NCBI RefSeq assembly: GCF_001695855.1
Contig: NZ_MBSS01000009.1
Location: forward strand, 1 to 64,000
Direction of reading: 5' to 3'
Length of the DNA: 64,000 nucleotides
Origin: Ensifer sp. LC163
GTDB lineage: Bacteria > Pseudomonadota > Alphaproteobacteria > Rhizobiales > Rhizobiaceae
A program made the position numbers and the translations under genes. Positions 9,602 through 18,868 of this stretch are shown in pieces. The notes beneath the pieces were generated by a model that was given only the letters and a program-made list of their open reading frames with translations, was not told where the DNA came from and made no database searches. Each line of letters opens with the position of its first letter. Positions within the stretch are counted from its first letter, which is position 1.

Positions 9602-11914
9602 TTAGCCCGGATGGCTGGCCTCGACGACGGCGAGTGCCGCCATGTTGACGACGCCGCGCGAGGTTACCGAAGGCGACAGGATGTGCGCCGGCAGCGCCGA
9701 TCCAAGCAGGATCGGGCCGACATGCAGGCTGTCCGTCATCGTCTTGACGACGCCAAGCGTGATGTTGGCGGCATCCAGGTTAGGGAAGACCAGCAGGTTG
9801 GCTTCGCCCGACAGCGTGCTGTTGGGCATGACGCGCTGGCGCAGCACTTCGGAGATGGCGGAATCACCGTGCATTTCGCCATCGACTTCCAGGTCGGGTG
9901 CGAGTTCGCGCACAAGCTGCAGCGCCTGGCGCATCTTGGTAGCACTTTCGGAATCGCGCGAGCCGAAGTTCGAGTGCGAGACCAGAGCGGCGTGCGGCGT
10001 AATCCCGAAGCGCCGAATCTCCTGTGCCGCCATGACGGTGGTCTGGGCGATCTCTTCAGCGCTCGGGCAATAGCTGACATAGGTGTCGGTGAAGAACGTG
10101 GCGCCGCGCTGCGAGATCAGCAGACTGAGCGCGGAGAAGTCGAGTACGCCTTCGCGCTTGCCGATGATCTGCGAGACGTCGCGCAGGTGCTTGCTATAGC
10201 GTCCTTCGACGCCGCAGATCAGCGCATCGGCTTCGCCGCGCTTGAGGGCAAGAGCACCGATGACGGTGGTGTTGGTACGAACGATCGTACGCGCGGCCTC
10301 CGGTATGACGCCGAGCCGGCCGACGAGGGCGAAATAGTCCTCGACGTAGTCGCGGTAGCGCGGATCGCCCTCGGGGTTGACCACTTCGAAATCGACGTCC
10401 GGACGAACGCGCAGGCCGTAGCGACGCAGGCGCGTCTCGATGATCTGCGGACGGCCGATGAGGATCGGGCGCGCGGTTCCTTCTTCCAGCAGGACCTGGG
10501 CGGCGCGCAGCACGCGCTCGTCTTCACCCTCAGCGAAGATCACGCGGTTCTTCTGCGCATTCTTGGCGGCGGCGAAGACCGGCTTCATGATGAAGCCCGA
10601 ACGGAAGACGAAGCGGTTCAGCTTGTCGAGATAGGCGTCGTAGTCCTGGATCGGACGGGTGGCGACGCCGCTTTCCTCGGCAGCCTTAGCGACGGCCGGC
10701 GCGATCCTGAGGATCAGGCGCTGGTCGAAGGGCGACGGGATCAGGTAGTCGGGACCGAAGACCGGCGTCTCACCGGAATAGGCGCGGGCGGCCACATCGG
10801 ACGGCTCCTCGCGAGCAAGGCCGGCGATGGCACGGACCGCCGCCATCTTCATTTCTTCGTTGATCGTGCTTGCGCCGCAGTCGAGCGCACCGCGGAAGAT
10901 ATGCGGGAAGCAAAGCACGTTGTTGACCTGGTTGGGGAAATCCGAACGGCCGGTGCAGATCATTGCGTCAGGGCGTGCCGCACGGGCAGCCTCCGGCATG
11001 ATTTCCGGTGTCGGGTTGGCAAGCGCCATGATCAGCGGCTTTTCGGCCATCTGCACGAGCAGTTCCGGCTTCAGCACGCCTGCAGCAGAGAGACCGAGGA
11101 AGACGTCGGCGCCACCGATGCTGTCGGCCAGCACGCGGTTGTCGCTTTCCTGGGCGTAGACCGATTTCCATTCGTCCATGAGCACTTCGCGGCCCTTATA
11201 GACGAGGCCCTCGAGGTCGTGCACCCAGATGTTCTCGCGCTTGGCGCCAAGCGTGACCAGCAGGTTGAGACAGGCGAGCGCTGCAGCACCCGCTCCGGAG
11301 GTGACGATCTTGGCCTTGGCGATGTCCTTGCCGGCCAGCTCTAGACCGTTGAGGATGGCGGCCGCAACGATGATCGCGGTGCCGTGCTGGTCGTCATGGA
11401 ATACGGGGATCTGCATCCTTTCGCGCAACTGGCGCTCGACCTCGAAGCATTCCGGCGCCTTGATGTCTTCCAGGTTGATGCCGCCGAACGTCGGCTCCAG
11501 CGCCGAAATGACGTCGACCATGCGCTCGATGCTCGCCGCGTCGATCTCGATGTCGAAGACGTCGATGCCGGCGAATTTCTTGAACAGGACGGCCTTGCCT
11601 TCCATCACCGGCTTGGAGGCGAGCGGGCCGATATTGCCGAGGCCAAGAACGGCGGTGCCGTTGGAAATGACCGCGACAAGATTGGCGCGCGCCGTGTAAT
11701 CGGCGGCCATTTCCGGATTGTCGCGGATGGCGATGCAGGGGGCCGCGACGCCGGGCGAATAGGCGAGCGCGAGGTCGCGCTGGTTGCCGAGCGGCTTGGT
11801 GGGCTGGATTTCGAGCTTCCCGGGGCGAGGGTAACGATGGAAGAAAAGGGCCTGCTGGTCGATGTCACCGCTGGCCGGACCTGTTTGGGATTTGGTTTTG
11901 TCGCCCGTGCTCAT
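9602..11914 (-). CDS. dme: NAD(P)-dependent malic enzyme with C-terminal phosphotransacetylase-like domain
   Basis: 770 residues from ATG 11914, matching the size of rhizobial Dme. The malic-enzyme half (roughly 1-430) opens with [20 protein letters not shown] and contains [28 protein letters not shown] and the Rossmann segment [16 protein letters not shown]. The C-terminal half resembles phosphotransacetylase ([20 protein letters not shown] onward, ending [11 protein letters not shown]) but is a domain of malic enzymes, not a separate enzyme. It decarboxylates malate to pyruvate and in rhizobia supports growth and symbiotic metabolism on C4-dicarboxylates. Start choice: AAGAGGA lies about 10 bases before ATG 11914; a longer frame to 12073 lacks resemblance. 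Whether NAD (Dme) or NADP (Tme) is preferred is inferred from the sin-locus neighbourhood. Confidence 0.9.
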   Translation of the reverse strand: MSTGDKTKSQTGPASGDIDQQALFFHRYPRPGKLEIQPTKPLGNQRDLALAYSPGVAAPCIAIRDNPEMAADYTARANLVAVISNGTAVLGLGNIGPLASKPVMEGKAVLFKKFAGIDVFDIEIDAASIERMVDVISALEPTFGGINLEDIKAPECFEVERQLRERMQIPVFHDDQHGTAIIVAAAILNGLELAGKDIAKAKIVTSGAGAAALACLNLLVTLGAKRENIWVHDLEGLVYKGREVLMDEWKSVYAQESDNRVLADSIGGADVFLGLSAAGVLKPELLVQMAEKPLIMALANPTPEIMPEAARAARPDAMICTGRSDFPNQVNNVLCFPHIFRGALDCGASTINEEMKMAAVRAIAGLAREEPSDVAARAYSGETPVFGPDYLIPSPFDQRLILRIAPAVAKAAEESGVATRPIQDYDAYLDKLNRFVFRSGFIMKPVFAAAKNAQKNRVIFAEGEDERVLRAAQVLLEEGTARPILIGRPQIIETRLRRYGLRVRPDVDFEVVNPEGDPRYRDYVEDYFALVGRLGVIPEAARTIVRTNTTVIGALALKRGEADALICGVEGRYSKHLRDVSQIIGKREGVLDFSALSLLISQRGATFFTDTYVSYCPSAEEIAQTTVMAAQEIRRFGITPHAALVSHSNFGSRDSESATKMRQALQLVRELAPDLEVDGEMHGDSAISEVLRQRVMPNSTLSGEANLLVFPNLDAANITLGVVKTMTDSLHVGPILLGSALPAHILSPSVTSRGVVNMAALAVVEASHPG

Positions 11915-12089
11915 AGTCTGCATTCCTCTTTTTTGGACGTGGCCTTGTGGCATGAATTGCGAAGCGCGTACAGTTTTTGCGCGGTTCTTTTCAGCCGGTG
12001 CGACGAAGCGGCCGGCGTCCGTGTCATCTTCCTGAAACACGAGTCTGGTTTTGACGGGCCCCAGAAGGCGCAATCAAGACGAGGCTGGT

Positions 12090-12932
12090 ATGATGGCGGC
12101 ACCGCAAAACAACTCCGTACGACACCTCAGGACGTTGTTCATCTCCGACGTCCATCTCGGCTCCAAGGCCGCCAAAACCGACTATCTCATTGATTTTCTG
12201 CGCCACCATGAGGCGGAAACCATCGTTCTTGTCGGCGACATCGTCGATGGGTGGCGGTTGAAGCGCAGCTGGTACTGGCCGCAAAACTGCAACGACGTCG
12301 TCCAGAAGCTGCTGCGCAAGGCGCGCAAGGGCACACGCATCGTCTACATCCCCGGCAATCACGACGAGTTCATGCGCGATTTCCCGGGCGTTCACTTCGG
12401 CGGCATCGAGGTGGCGCAGCGTCATATGCACAAGGGCGCAGATGGCCGCAATTATCTGGTGCTGCACGGCGACGAGTTCGATGTGGTCGTGCGCAACGCC
12501 CGCATCCTCGCCTATCTCGGCGACTGGGCCTATGACACGGCGATCGCCATCAACATCGGCCTTGCTGCCATACGCCGCCGGCTCGGCATGCCCTATTGGT
12601 CTTTCTCGTCCTGGGCGAAGCTGCAGGTCAAACACGCCGTCAACTTCATCGGCGAGTTCCAGAAGGTGGTGGCCGACGAGGCGCGGCGCCATGACGCGCA
12701 GGGCGTGATCTGCGGCCATATCCACCACGCGGTCATCGAAGATATCGGTGATATCAGATACATCAATACCGGCGACTGGGTCGAAAGCTGCACGGCGATC
12801 GCTGAACATCACGACGGCACCATGGAACTGATCACCTGGCATCAGATGCGCGGCGGCGTCGCCGAGGCCGAGGGGGCAACGGCCGACGCGGAACGCTTGC
12901 TGGCGCAGTTGCTGACGCAACGGGCGGCCTGA
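12090..12932 (+). CDS. Calcineurin-like metallophosphoesterase, UDP-2,3-diacylglucosamine diphosphatase family
   Basis: 280 residues from ATG 12090 (ATG 12093 also possible), with GAGG nine bases upstream. The dinuclear metal motifs are complete: FISDVHLGS, LVGDIVDGW, YIPGNHDEF, VLHGDEFD and VICGHIHH. The family includes LpxH/LpxG-like enzymes of lipid A synthesis and rhizobial paralogues of unproven substrate. The segment NIGLAAIRRRLGMPYWSFSS is typical of the alphaproteobacterial members. It is divergent from dme across 175 bp. Hydrolysis of a UDP-sugar lipid precursor is plausible, but the substrate is not established by sequence. Confidence 0.82.
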   Translation: MMAAPQNNSVRHLRTLFISDVHLGSKAAKTDYLIDFLRHHEAETIVLVGDIVDGWRLKRSWYWPQNCNDVVQKLLRKARKGTRIVYIPGNHDEFMRDFPGVHFGGIEVAQRHMHKGADGRNYLVLHGDEFDVVVRNARILAYLGDWAYDTAIAINIGLAAIRRRLGMPYWSFSSWAKLQVKHAVNFIGEFQKVVADEARRHDAQGVICGHIHHAVIEDIGDIRYINTGDWVESCTAIAEHHDGTMELITWHQMRGGVAEAEGATADAERLLAQLLTQRAA

Positions 12933-13036
12933 CAAGCACGGCGGCGAGACGCAAACTTCGCCTGTAGCGAAATCTAGGTTATGGCGATCCTGCTGTGGGC
13001 TATGCTATTGCTGGCCGATAGCCATCAGGTTCTCCC

Positions 13037-14257
13037 ATGATTCCCTCCCAAGCGCCCGCTGCAGTGGGCCCGCCACCGCGTTATTTTACGCTTCGCACCG
13101 CCTTGCTCTTTTGCGCTCCGTTGATCGTCAACGGTTTCGCCATGCCGTATTTTCCGGTGTGGCTGACGACGCTTTCCATGAGCGATTTCGAGATCGGCGT
13201 CGTGCTGGCATTGCCGATGTTCGTACGCGTGTTCACAGCGCCGATAGCGGGCGTGATCGCCGACCGGCTCGGGGAGCGCACGATTGTCTTGATCTGGTCC
13301 GGATTCCTGTCGTTGGCGACCGCCTTTGTGCTGTTCTATGCTAGGGAGTTCTGGCCGGTTCTGATCATCTATACGCTGCAGTCGGCGGTCTATTCGCCCT
13401 ATGTGCCGATCGTCGAGGCGATCGCGCTTTCCGGTGTCCGGCGCTGGGGCTTCGACTATGCGCAGATGCGGCTTTGGGGTTCCGTCGCCTTTATCGGCGC
13501 CACCATGCTTGGCGGCTGGATGATCGGTATCTTCGGTGGAGACATGGTGCTGCCGGCGATGGCGATCGGCTTCGGCCTGACGATCCTGATGGCCTTCGCG
13601 GCGCCGCGTGTCGGCCGGCCGCGGCGCCCATCACCGATCACGGCGCTGACCGAGCCTCCGCCGAAGTCGTTGCGCCAGCTTGATCTGCAGCTGCTGCTCG
13701 TCGGCGTGACGCTGGTGAACGCCAGCCACGCGATGCTCTTCGCTTTCTCGGCGATCTACTGGCAGCATATCGGCTATAGCGGCACGGAGATCGGCATTCT
13801 CTGGAGTGCGGGCGTCGCCGCCGAGGTGACGATGTTCATCTTTGCAAAAGCGATCATCCGGCGCTTCAGCGTCTGGACGATGATCCTGTCCGGCTGCTCG
13901 CTGGCCGTCCTTCGGTGGATTATCTTCCCGATGGATCTGGGCTTTTCCGGCTACTTCGTGCTGCAGTGCTTTCACGCCTTCACCTACGCGATCATGCACA
14001 CCGGCATGCAGAACAAGCTCGTGGAGCGCGTCGTCGAGGAGCAGGAGGCCTCGGCCCAGGGGCTTTACTTCTTCTACACCGGCATCTTCACGGCGATCTT
14101 CACCTTCCTGTCCGGCTATCTCTATGCCTGGTACGGGGTGAACGGGTTCTATTCGATGTCGGTCGTCGCTTTTGCCGGTTGCTGCTTTGCCGTCGCCGCC
14201 TGGTACCTTCAGCCCCAGAGGCGTGGCTCCGGCGGAAAGACCAGCGAGGCTTCGTAG
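13037..14257 (+). CDS. MFS transporter of the phenylpropionate-permease-like (MFS_1_like) group
   Basis: 406 residues with about twelve predicted membrane helices, the first after YFTLRTALLFCAPLIVNGFA. The MFS loop signature appears as GVIADRLGERTIVLIWSG, and the second half begins near LDLQLLLVGVTLVNASHAM. The fold resembles HcaT/3-phenylpropionate permease-like proteins, a group whose rhizobial members have no known substrate. The last 49 bp overlap the convergent epimerase gene, so the two share a 3' region; no terminator separates them. Import of a small organic acid or sugar is only an inference. Confidence 0.8.
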   Translation: MIPSQAPAAVGPPPRYFTLRTALLFCAPLIVNGFAMPYFPVWLTTLSMSDFEIGVVLALPMFVRVFTAPIAGVIADRLGERTIVLIWSGFLSLATAFVLFYAREFWPVLIIYTLQSAVYSPYVPIVEAIALSGVRRWGFDYAQMRLWGSVAFIGATMLGGWMIGIFGGDMVLPAMAIGFGLTILMAFAAPRVGRPRRPSPITALTEPPPKSLRQLDLQLLLVGVTLVNASHAMLFAFSAIYWQHIGYSGTEIGILWSAGVAAEVTMFIFAKAIIRRFSVWTMILSGCSLAVLRWIIFPMDLGFSGYFVLQCFHAFTYAIMHTGMQNKLVERVVEEQEASAQGLYFFYTGIFTAIFTFLSGYLYAWYGVNGFYSMSVVAFAGCCFAVAAWYLQPQRRGSGGKTSEAS

Positions 14258-15192
14258 CGCAGGCCAGGCGTGCGATCGCGCGCCAGGAGCAGAGGACCGT
14301 CGAGGTCGACGAAATCCGCGCCCTGCGCCGCCAGGATTGCCGGTGCCATGCCGAGCGAGGTGCCGACCATGCAGCCGACCATCACCTTGAGGCCGAGCGA
14401 CGTCGCCGCATCGCGCATGCGAAGCGCTTCCGTCAGCCCACCGGTCTTGTCGAGCTTGATGTTGACCGCATCATAGCGGTCGACGAGGGCCGGGAGGTCA
14501 CCGGTCGCATGCACGCTCTCGTCGGCGCACACCGGAACGGGGCGGGTGATTGTGGCCAAGGCCTGATCATTGCCCGCCGGAAGCGGCTGCTCGATCAGGT
14601 CGATGCGTTGCTCGGCGCAGATGGCAAAGTGATAGGCGAGGCTGTCGGGCGTCCAACCCTCATTGGCATCGAGGATGATCCGGCTCTCCGGCGCACCTTC
14701 CCGCACGGCGCGGATGCGCGATGCATCGTCCGTTGTGCCGACCTTGATCTTGAGCAGCGCGCGGTGGGCATATTGTGCGGCCTGTTTGCGCATCGCGTCG
14801 GGCTCGGCAAGCGAGAGCGTATAGGCTGTCGTCAATGTTCCAGGTGAAGAGAGGCCGGCAAGCTCGTGGACAGATTTGTCTTTCTGCTTTGCCTCCAGAT
14901 CCCAGAGAGCGCAATCGACGGCGTTGCGGGCGGCACCCGGCTGCATCGCCGTCTGCAGTTCCAGGCGCGTCAGCCCCGATTCGATCCGGGGGCGAATGGC
15001 TTCGATCTCGGCGAGCACCGAGGCAATGGTTTCGTTGTAGCGGCCATAGGGCACGCATTCGCCCCAACCGCCGATGCCATCCTTGGTGATTCGGCAGGTC
15101 ACCACGCTTGCCGTGGTCTTCGAACCACGCGAAATCGTGAATGTGCCCGCAATCGGGAAGTCTTCGGTTGTCGCTTCGAGCACAGTTGACAT
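14209..15192 (-). CDS. Dipeptide epimerase (L-Ala-D/L-Glu epimerase, enolase superfamily)
   Basis: 327 residues from ATG 15192, with GGAGAAG upstream; a longer frame from 15225 has no binding site. Enolase-superfamily muconate-lactonizing subgroup: the K-x-K catalytic motif is ALLKIKVGTTDD, metal ligands are in RIILDANEGW, LIEQPL and CADESVHA, the second lysine in VNIKLDKTGG, and the specificity motif near the end is ADFVDLDGPLLL. The D-x-D near the C-terminus is typical of dipeptide epimerases, which recycle the murein peptide L-Ala-D-Glu. Related racemases with other substrates cannot be excluded. It overlaps the MFS transporter tail to tail. Confidence 0.85.
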   Translation of the reverse strand: MSTVLEATTEDFPIAGTFTISRGSKTTASVVTCRITKDGIGGWGECVPYGRYNETIASVLAEIEAIRPRIESGLTRLELQTAMQPGAARNAVDCALWDLEAKQKDKSVHELAGLSSPGTLTTAYTLSLAEPDAMRKQAAQYAHRALLKIKVGTTDDASRIRAVREGAPESRIILDANEGWTPDSLAYHFAICAEQRIDLIEQPLPAGNDQALATITRPVPVCADESVHATGDLPALVDRYDAVNIKLDKTGGLTEALRMRDAATSLGLKVMVGCMVGTSLGMAPAILAAQGADFVDLDGPLLLARDRTPGLRYEASLVFPPEPRLWG

Positions 15193-15267
15193 GAAATCTT
15201 CTCCGGCGGGGCTTATCTGGCGCATTGGTCGCGATGTTACCGGCTTCGTCCGGATGACATCAAGGAT

Positions 15268-16485
15268 GTGAGCCGTTATGACGGAGCAAGCTTTTACGAG
15301 CGGTTAGCAAATCGGGATGACAGAGACCAGGTGACGCGTTCCCAGACCAAGATCGTTGCGGATGTCGCGCTCGGCGGAGACGCCGGAGGCTCTGGTGGCA
15401 CTTACGTCTTTTCAGGCGTCTGGCGGCACGAGACAGCCGAAGCCATGGGCGCCAAGCTCGACCAGCTTGCGCGCAAGGGCGGCAGCGTCAGGCAGTTCGA
15501 TCTATCGGGTGTGACGGCCATGGACACGGCGGGGGCCTGGATCATCCGACGTTTCATGACGCAGATTGCCGGTCCTGAAAAGAACGAGATCCAGTTCGTC
15601 GATGGCGGACAGCGCTATGTCGAGCTGATCGGCGCATTGCCGGCGGAACTGCCGACACCGGAAGACGAAGGCGAGCATGTTCCGCTGTTCCAGCAGATAT
15701 TCGCGCCGGTCGGCGAGGTGATGATCGCGACCTGGAACGATATCGTCGCGGCGATGTACATTCTCGGCTCGGCGGTTCGCGGCGCCCAGCTCAAACTCGG
15801 ACGACACAGCGGCGTCTCGCCGGCCGCCATCGTTCACCAGATCGACCGCATGGGCGTCAAGGCCGTGCCGATCATCATGCTGATGTCCTTCCTGATCGGC
15901 GCGATCATTGCGCAGCAGGGCGCATTCCAGCTGCGGTATTTCGGCGCCGAAGTCTTCGTCGTCGATCTCGTCGGCATCCTGCAATTGCGCGAAATCGGCG
16001 TGCTCCTGACCGCGATCATGATCGCCGGGCGTTCGGGCAGCGCGATCACCGCCGAAATCGGCTCGATGAAGATGCGCGAAGAGGTGGACGCGCTGAAGGT
16101 CATGGGGCTCAGCCCGGTCGGCGTCCTGGTGTTTCCGCGGCTGGTGGCGCTGACGATCGCCTTGCCGCTGTTGACCATCATCGCCAACTTCGCCGCGCTC
16201 ACCGGTGCGGCGCTGGTCGCCTGGGCCTATTCGGGCATCACGATTGCAACCTTCCTGTCGCGCCTGCAGGAGGCCGTGGATTTTTCGTCGGTTGCGGCGG
16301 GCATGATCAAAGCGCCGTTCATGGCGCTGATCATCGGCGTGGTGGCGGCGGTCGAGGGGCTGAAGGTCGGCGGCAGTGCCGAATCGCTCGGCCGCCACGT
16401 GACCTCTTCGGTGGTCAAATCGATCTTCGTGGTGATCCTGATCGACGGCCTGTTTGCCATGTTCTACGCATCGATCGACTTCTGA
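15268..16485 (+). CDS. MlaE-family lipid ABC transporter permease with N-terminal STAS domain
   Basis: 405 residues. Residues ~45-130 form a STAS-type domain (VRQFDLSGVTAMDTAGAWII), fused to an MlaE permease: GRHSGVSPAAIVHQIDRMGV, VPIIMLMSFLIGAIIAQQGA, the family signature REIGVLLTAIMIAGRSGSAI and AEIGSMKMREEVDALKVMGL. It forms the membrane part of an MCE-type transporter that moves phospholipids across the periplasm. In E. coli the STAS protein MlaB is separate; here it is fused to the permease, a known arrangement in alphaproteobacteria. The start is GTG 15268 with AAGGA just upstream; GTG 15331 is an alternative. It heads a same-strand operon with an ATPase, an MCE protein and a lipoprotein. 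Confidence 0.88.
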   Translation: MSRYDGASFYERLANRDDRDQVTRSQTKIVADVALGGDAGGSGGTYVFSGVWRHETAEAMGAKLDQLARKGGSVRQFDLSGVTAMDTAGAWIIRRFMTQIAGPEKNEIQFVDGGQRYVELIGALPAELPTPEDEGEHVPLFQQIFAPVGEVMIATWNDIVAAMYILGSAVRGAQLKLGRHSGVSPAAIVHQIDRMGVKAVPIIMLMSFLIGAIIAQQGAFQLRYFGAEVFVVDLVGILQLREIGVLLTAIMIAGRSGSAITAEIGSMKMREEVDALKVMGLSPVGVLVFPRLVALTIALPLLTIIANFAALTGAALVAWAYSGITIATFLSRLQEAVDFSSVAAGMIKAPFMALIIGVVAAVEGLKVGGSAESLGRHVTSSVVKSIFVVILIDGLFAMFYASIDF

Positions 16486-16498
16486 GGCGGATGGGACG

Positions 16499-17308
16499 AT
16501 GAGCACAGCAGCCAGAGAAAGACAGCCGGAAGCCGCCAATGGGCACGAGGCGGTTCTGTCCGTGCGCGACCTGACAGTCGGCTTCGGCTCCCACATCGTT
16601 CTCGACAAGCTCAACCTCGAGATCTATCGCGGCGAAATCCTCGGCTTCGTCGGTGCCTCCGGCACCGGCAAGTCTGTATTGATGCGCACGGTTCTCCGGC
16701 TTTTGGCCAAGCGCTCCGGTACGATCGAGATCCTCGGCGCGGAATACGACAAGATGTCGGAGGCCGACCGGATCGCGCTCGACATGCGCCTCGGCGTGCT
16801 TTTCCAGCACGGCGCGCTGTTCTCGGCACTCACGGTGCGCGAAAACATCCAGGTGCCGATGCGCGAGTATCTCGACCTGCCGCAGAGCCTGATGGATGAG
16901 CTGGCGCGCCTGAAGATCGAGCTGGTGGGACTGGCGCCGGAGGCGGCCGACAAATATCCTTCCGAGCTTTCGGGCGGCATGATCAAGCGGGCGGCACTCG
17001 CCCGGGCGCTGGCTCTCGACCCCGATCTCGTCTTCCTCGACGAGCCGACGTCGGGCCTCGATCCGATCGGTGCGGCCGAGTTCGACGAGTTGATTGCCAA
17101 GCTGCGCGACACGCTCGGATTGACCGTGTATATGGTGACTCACGACCTCGACAGCCTGTTTTCGGTTTGCGATCGCATCGCGGTGCTTGGGAACAAGAAG
17201 GTCCTGGTCGAGGGGACCGTCGAAGACATGCTGGCCTGCGACGACCCCTGGGTGCAGTCCTATTTCCGGGGCAAGCGGGCGCGGTCGATCGTGCGTCACG
17301 ACGAATAG
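16499..17308 (+). CDS. MlaF-family ABC transporter ATP-binding protein
   Basis: 269 residues from ATG 16499, 13 bp behind the permease stop. Walker A is GASGTGKSVL, the signature is ELSGGMIKRAALARALA (the LSGGM form is typical of MlaF), Walker B is PDLVFLDEPTSGLDPIGA, and the switch histidine is in YMVTHDLDSLF. It powers the permease above for lipid transport. An earlier in-frame ATG at 16454 lies inside the permease gene and is not used. Followed after 96 bp by the MCE-domain gene. Confidence 0.9.
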   Translation: MSTAARERQPEAANGHEAVLSVRDLTVGFGSHIVLDKLNLEIYRGEILGFVGASGTGKSVLMRTVLRLLAKRSGTIEILGAEYDKMSEADRIALDMRLGVLFQHGALFSALTVRENIQVPMREYLDLPQSLMDELARLKIELVGLAPEAADKYPSELSGGMIKRAALARALALDPDLVFLDEPTSGLDPIGAAEFDELIAKLRDTLGLTVYMVTHDLDSLFSVCDRIAVLGNKKVLVEGTVEDMLACDDPWVQSYFRGKRARSIVRHDE

Positions 17309-17404
17309 CGCCAGGAAGCCGTCGGACATTCCCTCGGGACATTCCTTGGGGTGTCCGAAGCAGAAGAACGGCCGATAGGATGGCCACTGAGGTAGTCGGA
17401 ACGA
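17309..17404 (+). other. Gap inside the mla-like operon with a direct repeat and possible hairpin
   Basis: The gap contains the direct repeat GGACATTCC (17325-17333 and 17338-17346) and an inverted pair CGGACA / TGTCCG. It could be an internal promoter, a processing site or a weak attenuator. No gene is seen. Confidence 0.35.
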
Positions 17405-18775
17405 ATGGAAACTAAAGCGAACTACGCCATTGTCGGCTTCTTCACGGTGTTCGTGATCGCGGCGGCCTTCGGCTTCGTCTATTGGATGTCGCAATATGGC
17501 CGCAGCGGCGAAATGGTCGAGCTGGTCGTCAATATTCCCGGCTCGGCCAACGGGCTGTCCGTCGGTTCTCCGGTTCGCTTCAACGGCATTCCCGTCGGTT
17601 CGGTGCGCAATTTGGCGATCGATGCCAACGATCCGCGCTTTTCGATTGCGGTCACGGAGGTCTCGATTGACGCGCCCGTGCTGAAATCGACCAAGGCGAC
17701 GCTCGAAGTGCAGGGCCTGACAGGGGCCGCCTATATCGAACTCAGCGGCGGCAACAAGGGCGACGAGAATATCTTGAAGAACGCCATCGAGAAGGGCACG
17801 CAGGCGCGCATTCTCGCCGACCAGTCGAGCGTCACCAGTCTGCTGGCGACCGCGGACCAGATCATGGACCGCGCCAACGACGCGATCACCGATATCCATG
17901 CCTTCATCAAGGATGTGCGCGGCCCGCTGACGGGCACGATCGGCAATGCCGAGAAATTCTCCAAGGCGCTTGCCGACAATTCCGGCGCGATTGACGACTT
18001 CCTGAAAAGCGTGACCGAGCTTTCGGCATCGATCAATGCCGCGTCGAAGAAGCTCGATTCGACGCTGGCCTCGGCCGATGTGCTGGTGAAGTCGGTGGAT
18101 CCGAAGAAGATCGATCATATCGTCAGCAACGTCGAGCAGTTGAGCAACGACCTGAAGGCCGCCTCGGGCGGAGTTTCCGAAACCATCGCGGCGTTCAAGC
18201 GCACGGTGGAGACCTATGACCAGTTCGGCAAGAATGCGCAAAAGACGCTCGAGCGCGTCGATACGCTGGTGGCTACCGTCGACAAGCAGAAGGTCGAGTT
18301 GGTCGTCAACGACATTTCGGCGGCCAGCGCCGACGCCCGCAAGGCGGTCGCCAACATCACGCAATTTGCCGAAAAGATCACCGCGCGGCAGCAGGACATC
18401 GATCGCACGATCACTGACGTCACCCAGATGGCGAGCAAGCTGAATGCGGCCTCGAATAGGGTCGACAGCATTCTCGTCAAGGTCGACGGCTTCCTCGGCG
18501 ATGCCGATGCGCCGTCGCTTTCGGCCGAGGCGCGCACGACGCTCGAATCGTTCCGCAAGATGGCCGACAATCTCAACGCCCAGATCGGCCCGATCGCCGA
18601 CAATCTGAAGCGCTTCTCCGGTTCCGGCCTTCGCGATGTCGAGGCGCTGGTGACCGATACGCGCCGCACCGTCCAGAGTCTCGAAAACACGATTTCGACA
18701 TTCGACAAGGATCCGCAGCGCCTGCTGTTCGGCGGCGAAACGGTCAAACAATACGATGGTCGCACCCGACGCTGA
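17405..18775 (+). CDS. MCE/MlaD-family lipid-binding transport protein
   Basis: 456 residues. One N-terminal membrane helix (IVGFFTVFVIAAAFGFVYWM) is followed by an MCE domain (LVVNIPGSANGLSVGSPVRF, VGSVRNLAIDAND, then TGAAYIELSGG) and a long helical C-terminal region up to residue 440 rich in Asn, Ala and Lys with alternating hydrophobic positions (SVTELSASINAASKKLDSTL). MCE proteins form hexameric rings that carry lipids across the periplasm; the long helical tail may build a tube as in YebT/PqiB-type systems. It is third in the operon, between the ATPase and the lipoprotein. The C-terminus ends in a basic GRTRR. Confidence 0.88.
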   Translation: METKANYAIVGFFTVFVIAAAFGFVYWMSQYGRSGEMVELVVNIPGSANGLSVGSPVRFNGIPVGSVRNLAIDANDPRFSIAVTEVSIDAPVLKSTKATLEVQGLTGAAYIELSGGNKGDENILKNAIEKGTQARILADQSSVTSLLATADQIMDRANDAITDIHAFIKDVRGPLTGTIGNAEKFSKALADNSGAIDDFLKSVTELSASINAASKKLDSTLASADVLVKSVDPKKIDHIVSNVEQLSNDLKAASGGVSETIAAFKRTVETYDQFGKNAQKTLERVDTLVATVDKQKVELVVNDISAASADARKAVANITQFAEKITARQQDIDRTITDVTQMASKLNAASNRVDSILVKVDGFLGDADAPSLSAEARTTLESFRKMADNLNAQIGPIADNLKRFSGSGLRDVEALVTDTRRTVQSLENTISTFDKDPQRLLFGGETVKQYDGRTRR

Positions 18776-18868
18776 ATCGGCTAAGACAATGCCGGTGTGG
18801 GGCCGGGCGGGTTGCTTTCATTAAAGAGCGCTCTAAGGTGCGGCGTATTGGACAAGGGTTTGGGCAGT

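Noticed and set aside
9611-11344. 577-codon + strand open frame opposite dme
   Set aside because: Antisense shadow of the malic enzyme gene; no ribosome binding site and no recognisable domain.
9602-11914. C-terminal half of the malic enzyme considered as a separate phosphotransacetylase (pta)
   Set aside because: It is in the same continuous frame and is the known C-terminal domain of large malic enzymes; total length 770 matches the family.
17325-17365. Direct and inverted repeats between the mla-like ATPase and MCE genes considered as an insertion scar or terminator
   Set aside because: Stem is short, no T-run follows, and the operon continues; kept only as a low-confidence note.
16415-18751. 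Very long open frame (about 778 codons) on the - strand opposite the mla-like genes
   Set aside because: Composition is that of antisense translation of GC-rich coding DNA (Arg/Asp/His/Gly-rich), with no binding site or family resemblance; the + strand genes are clear.
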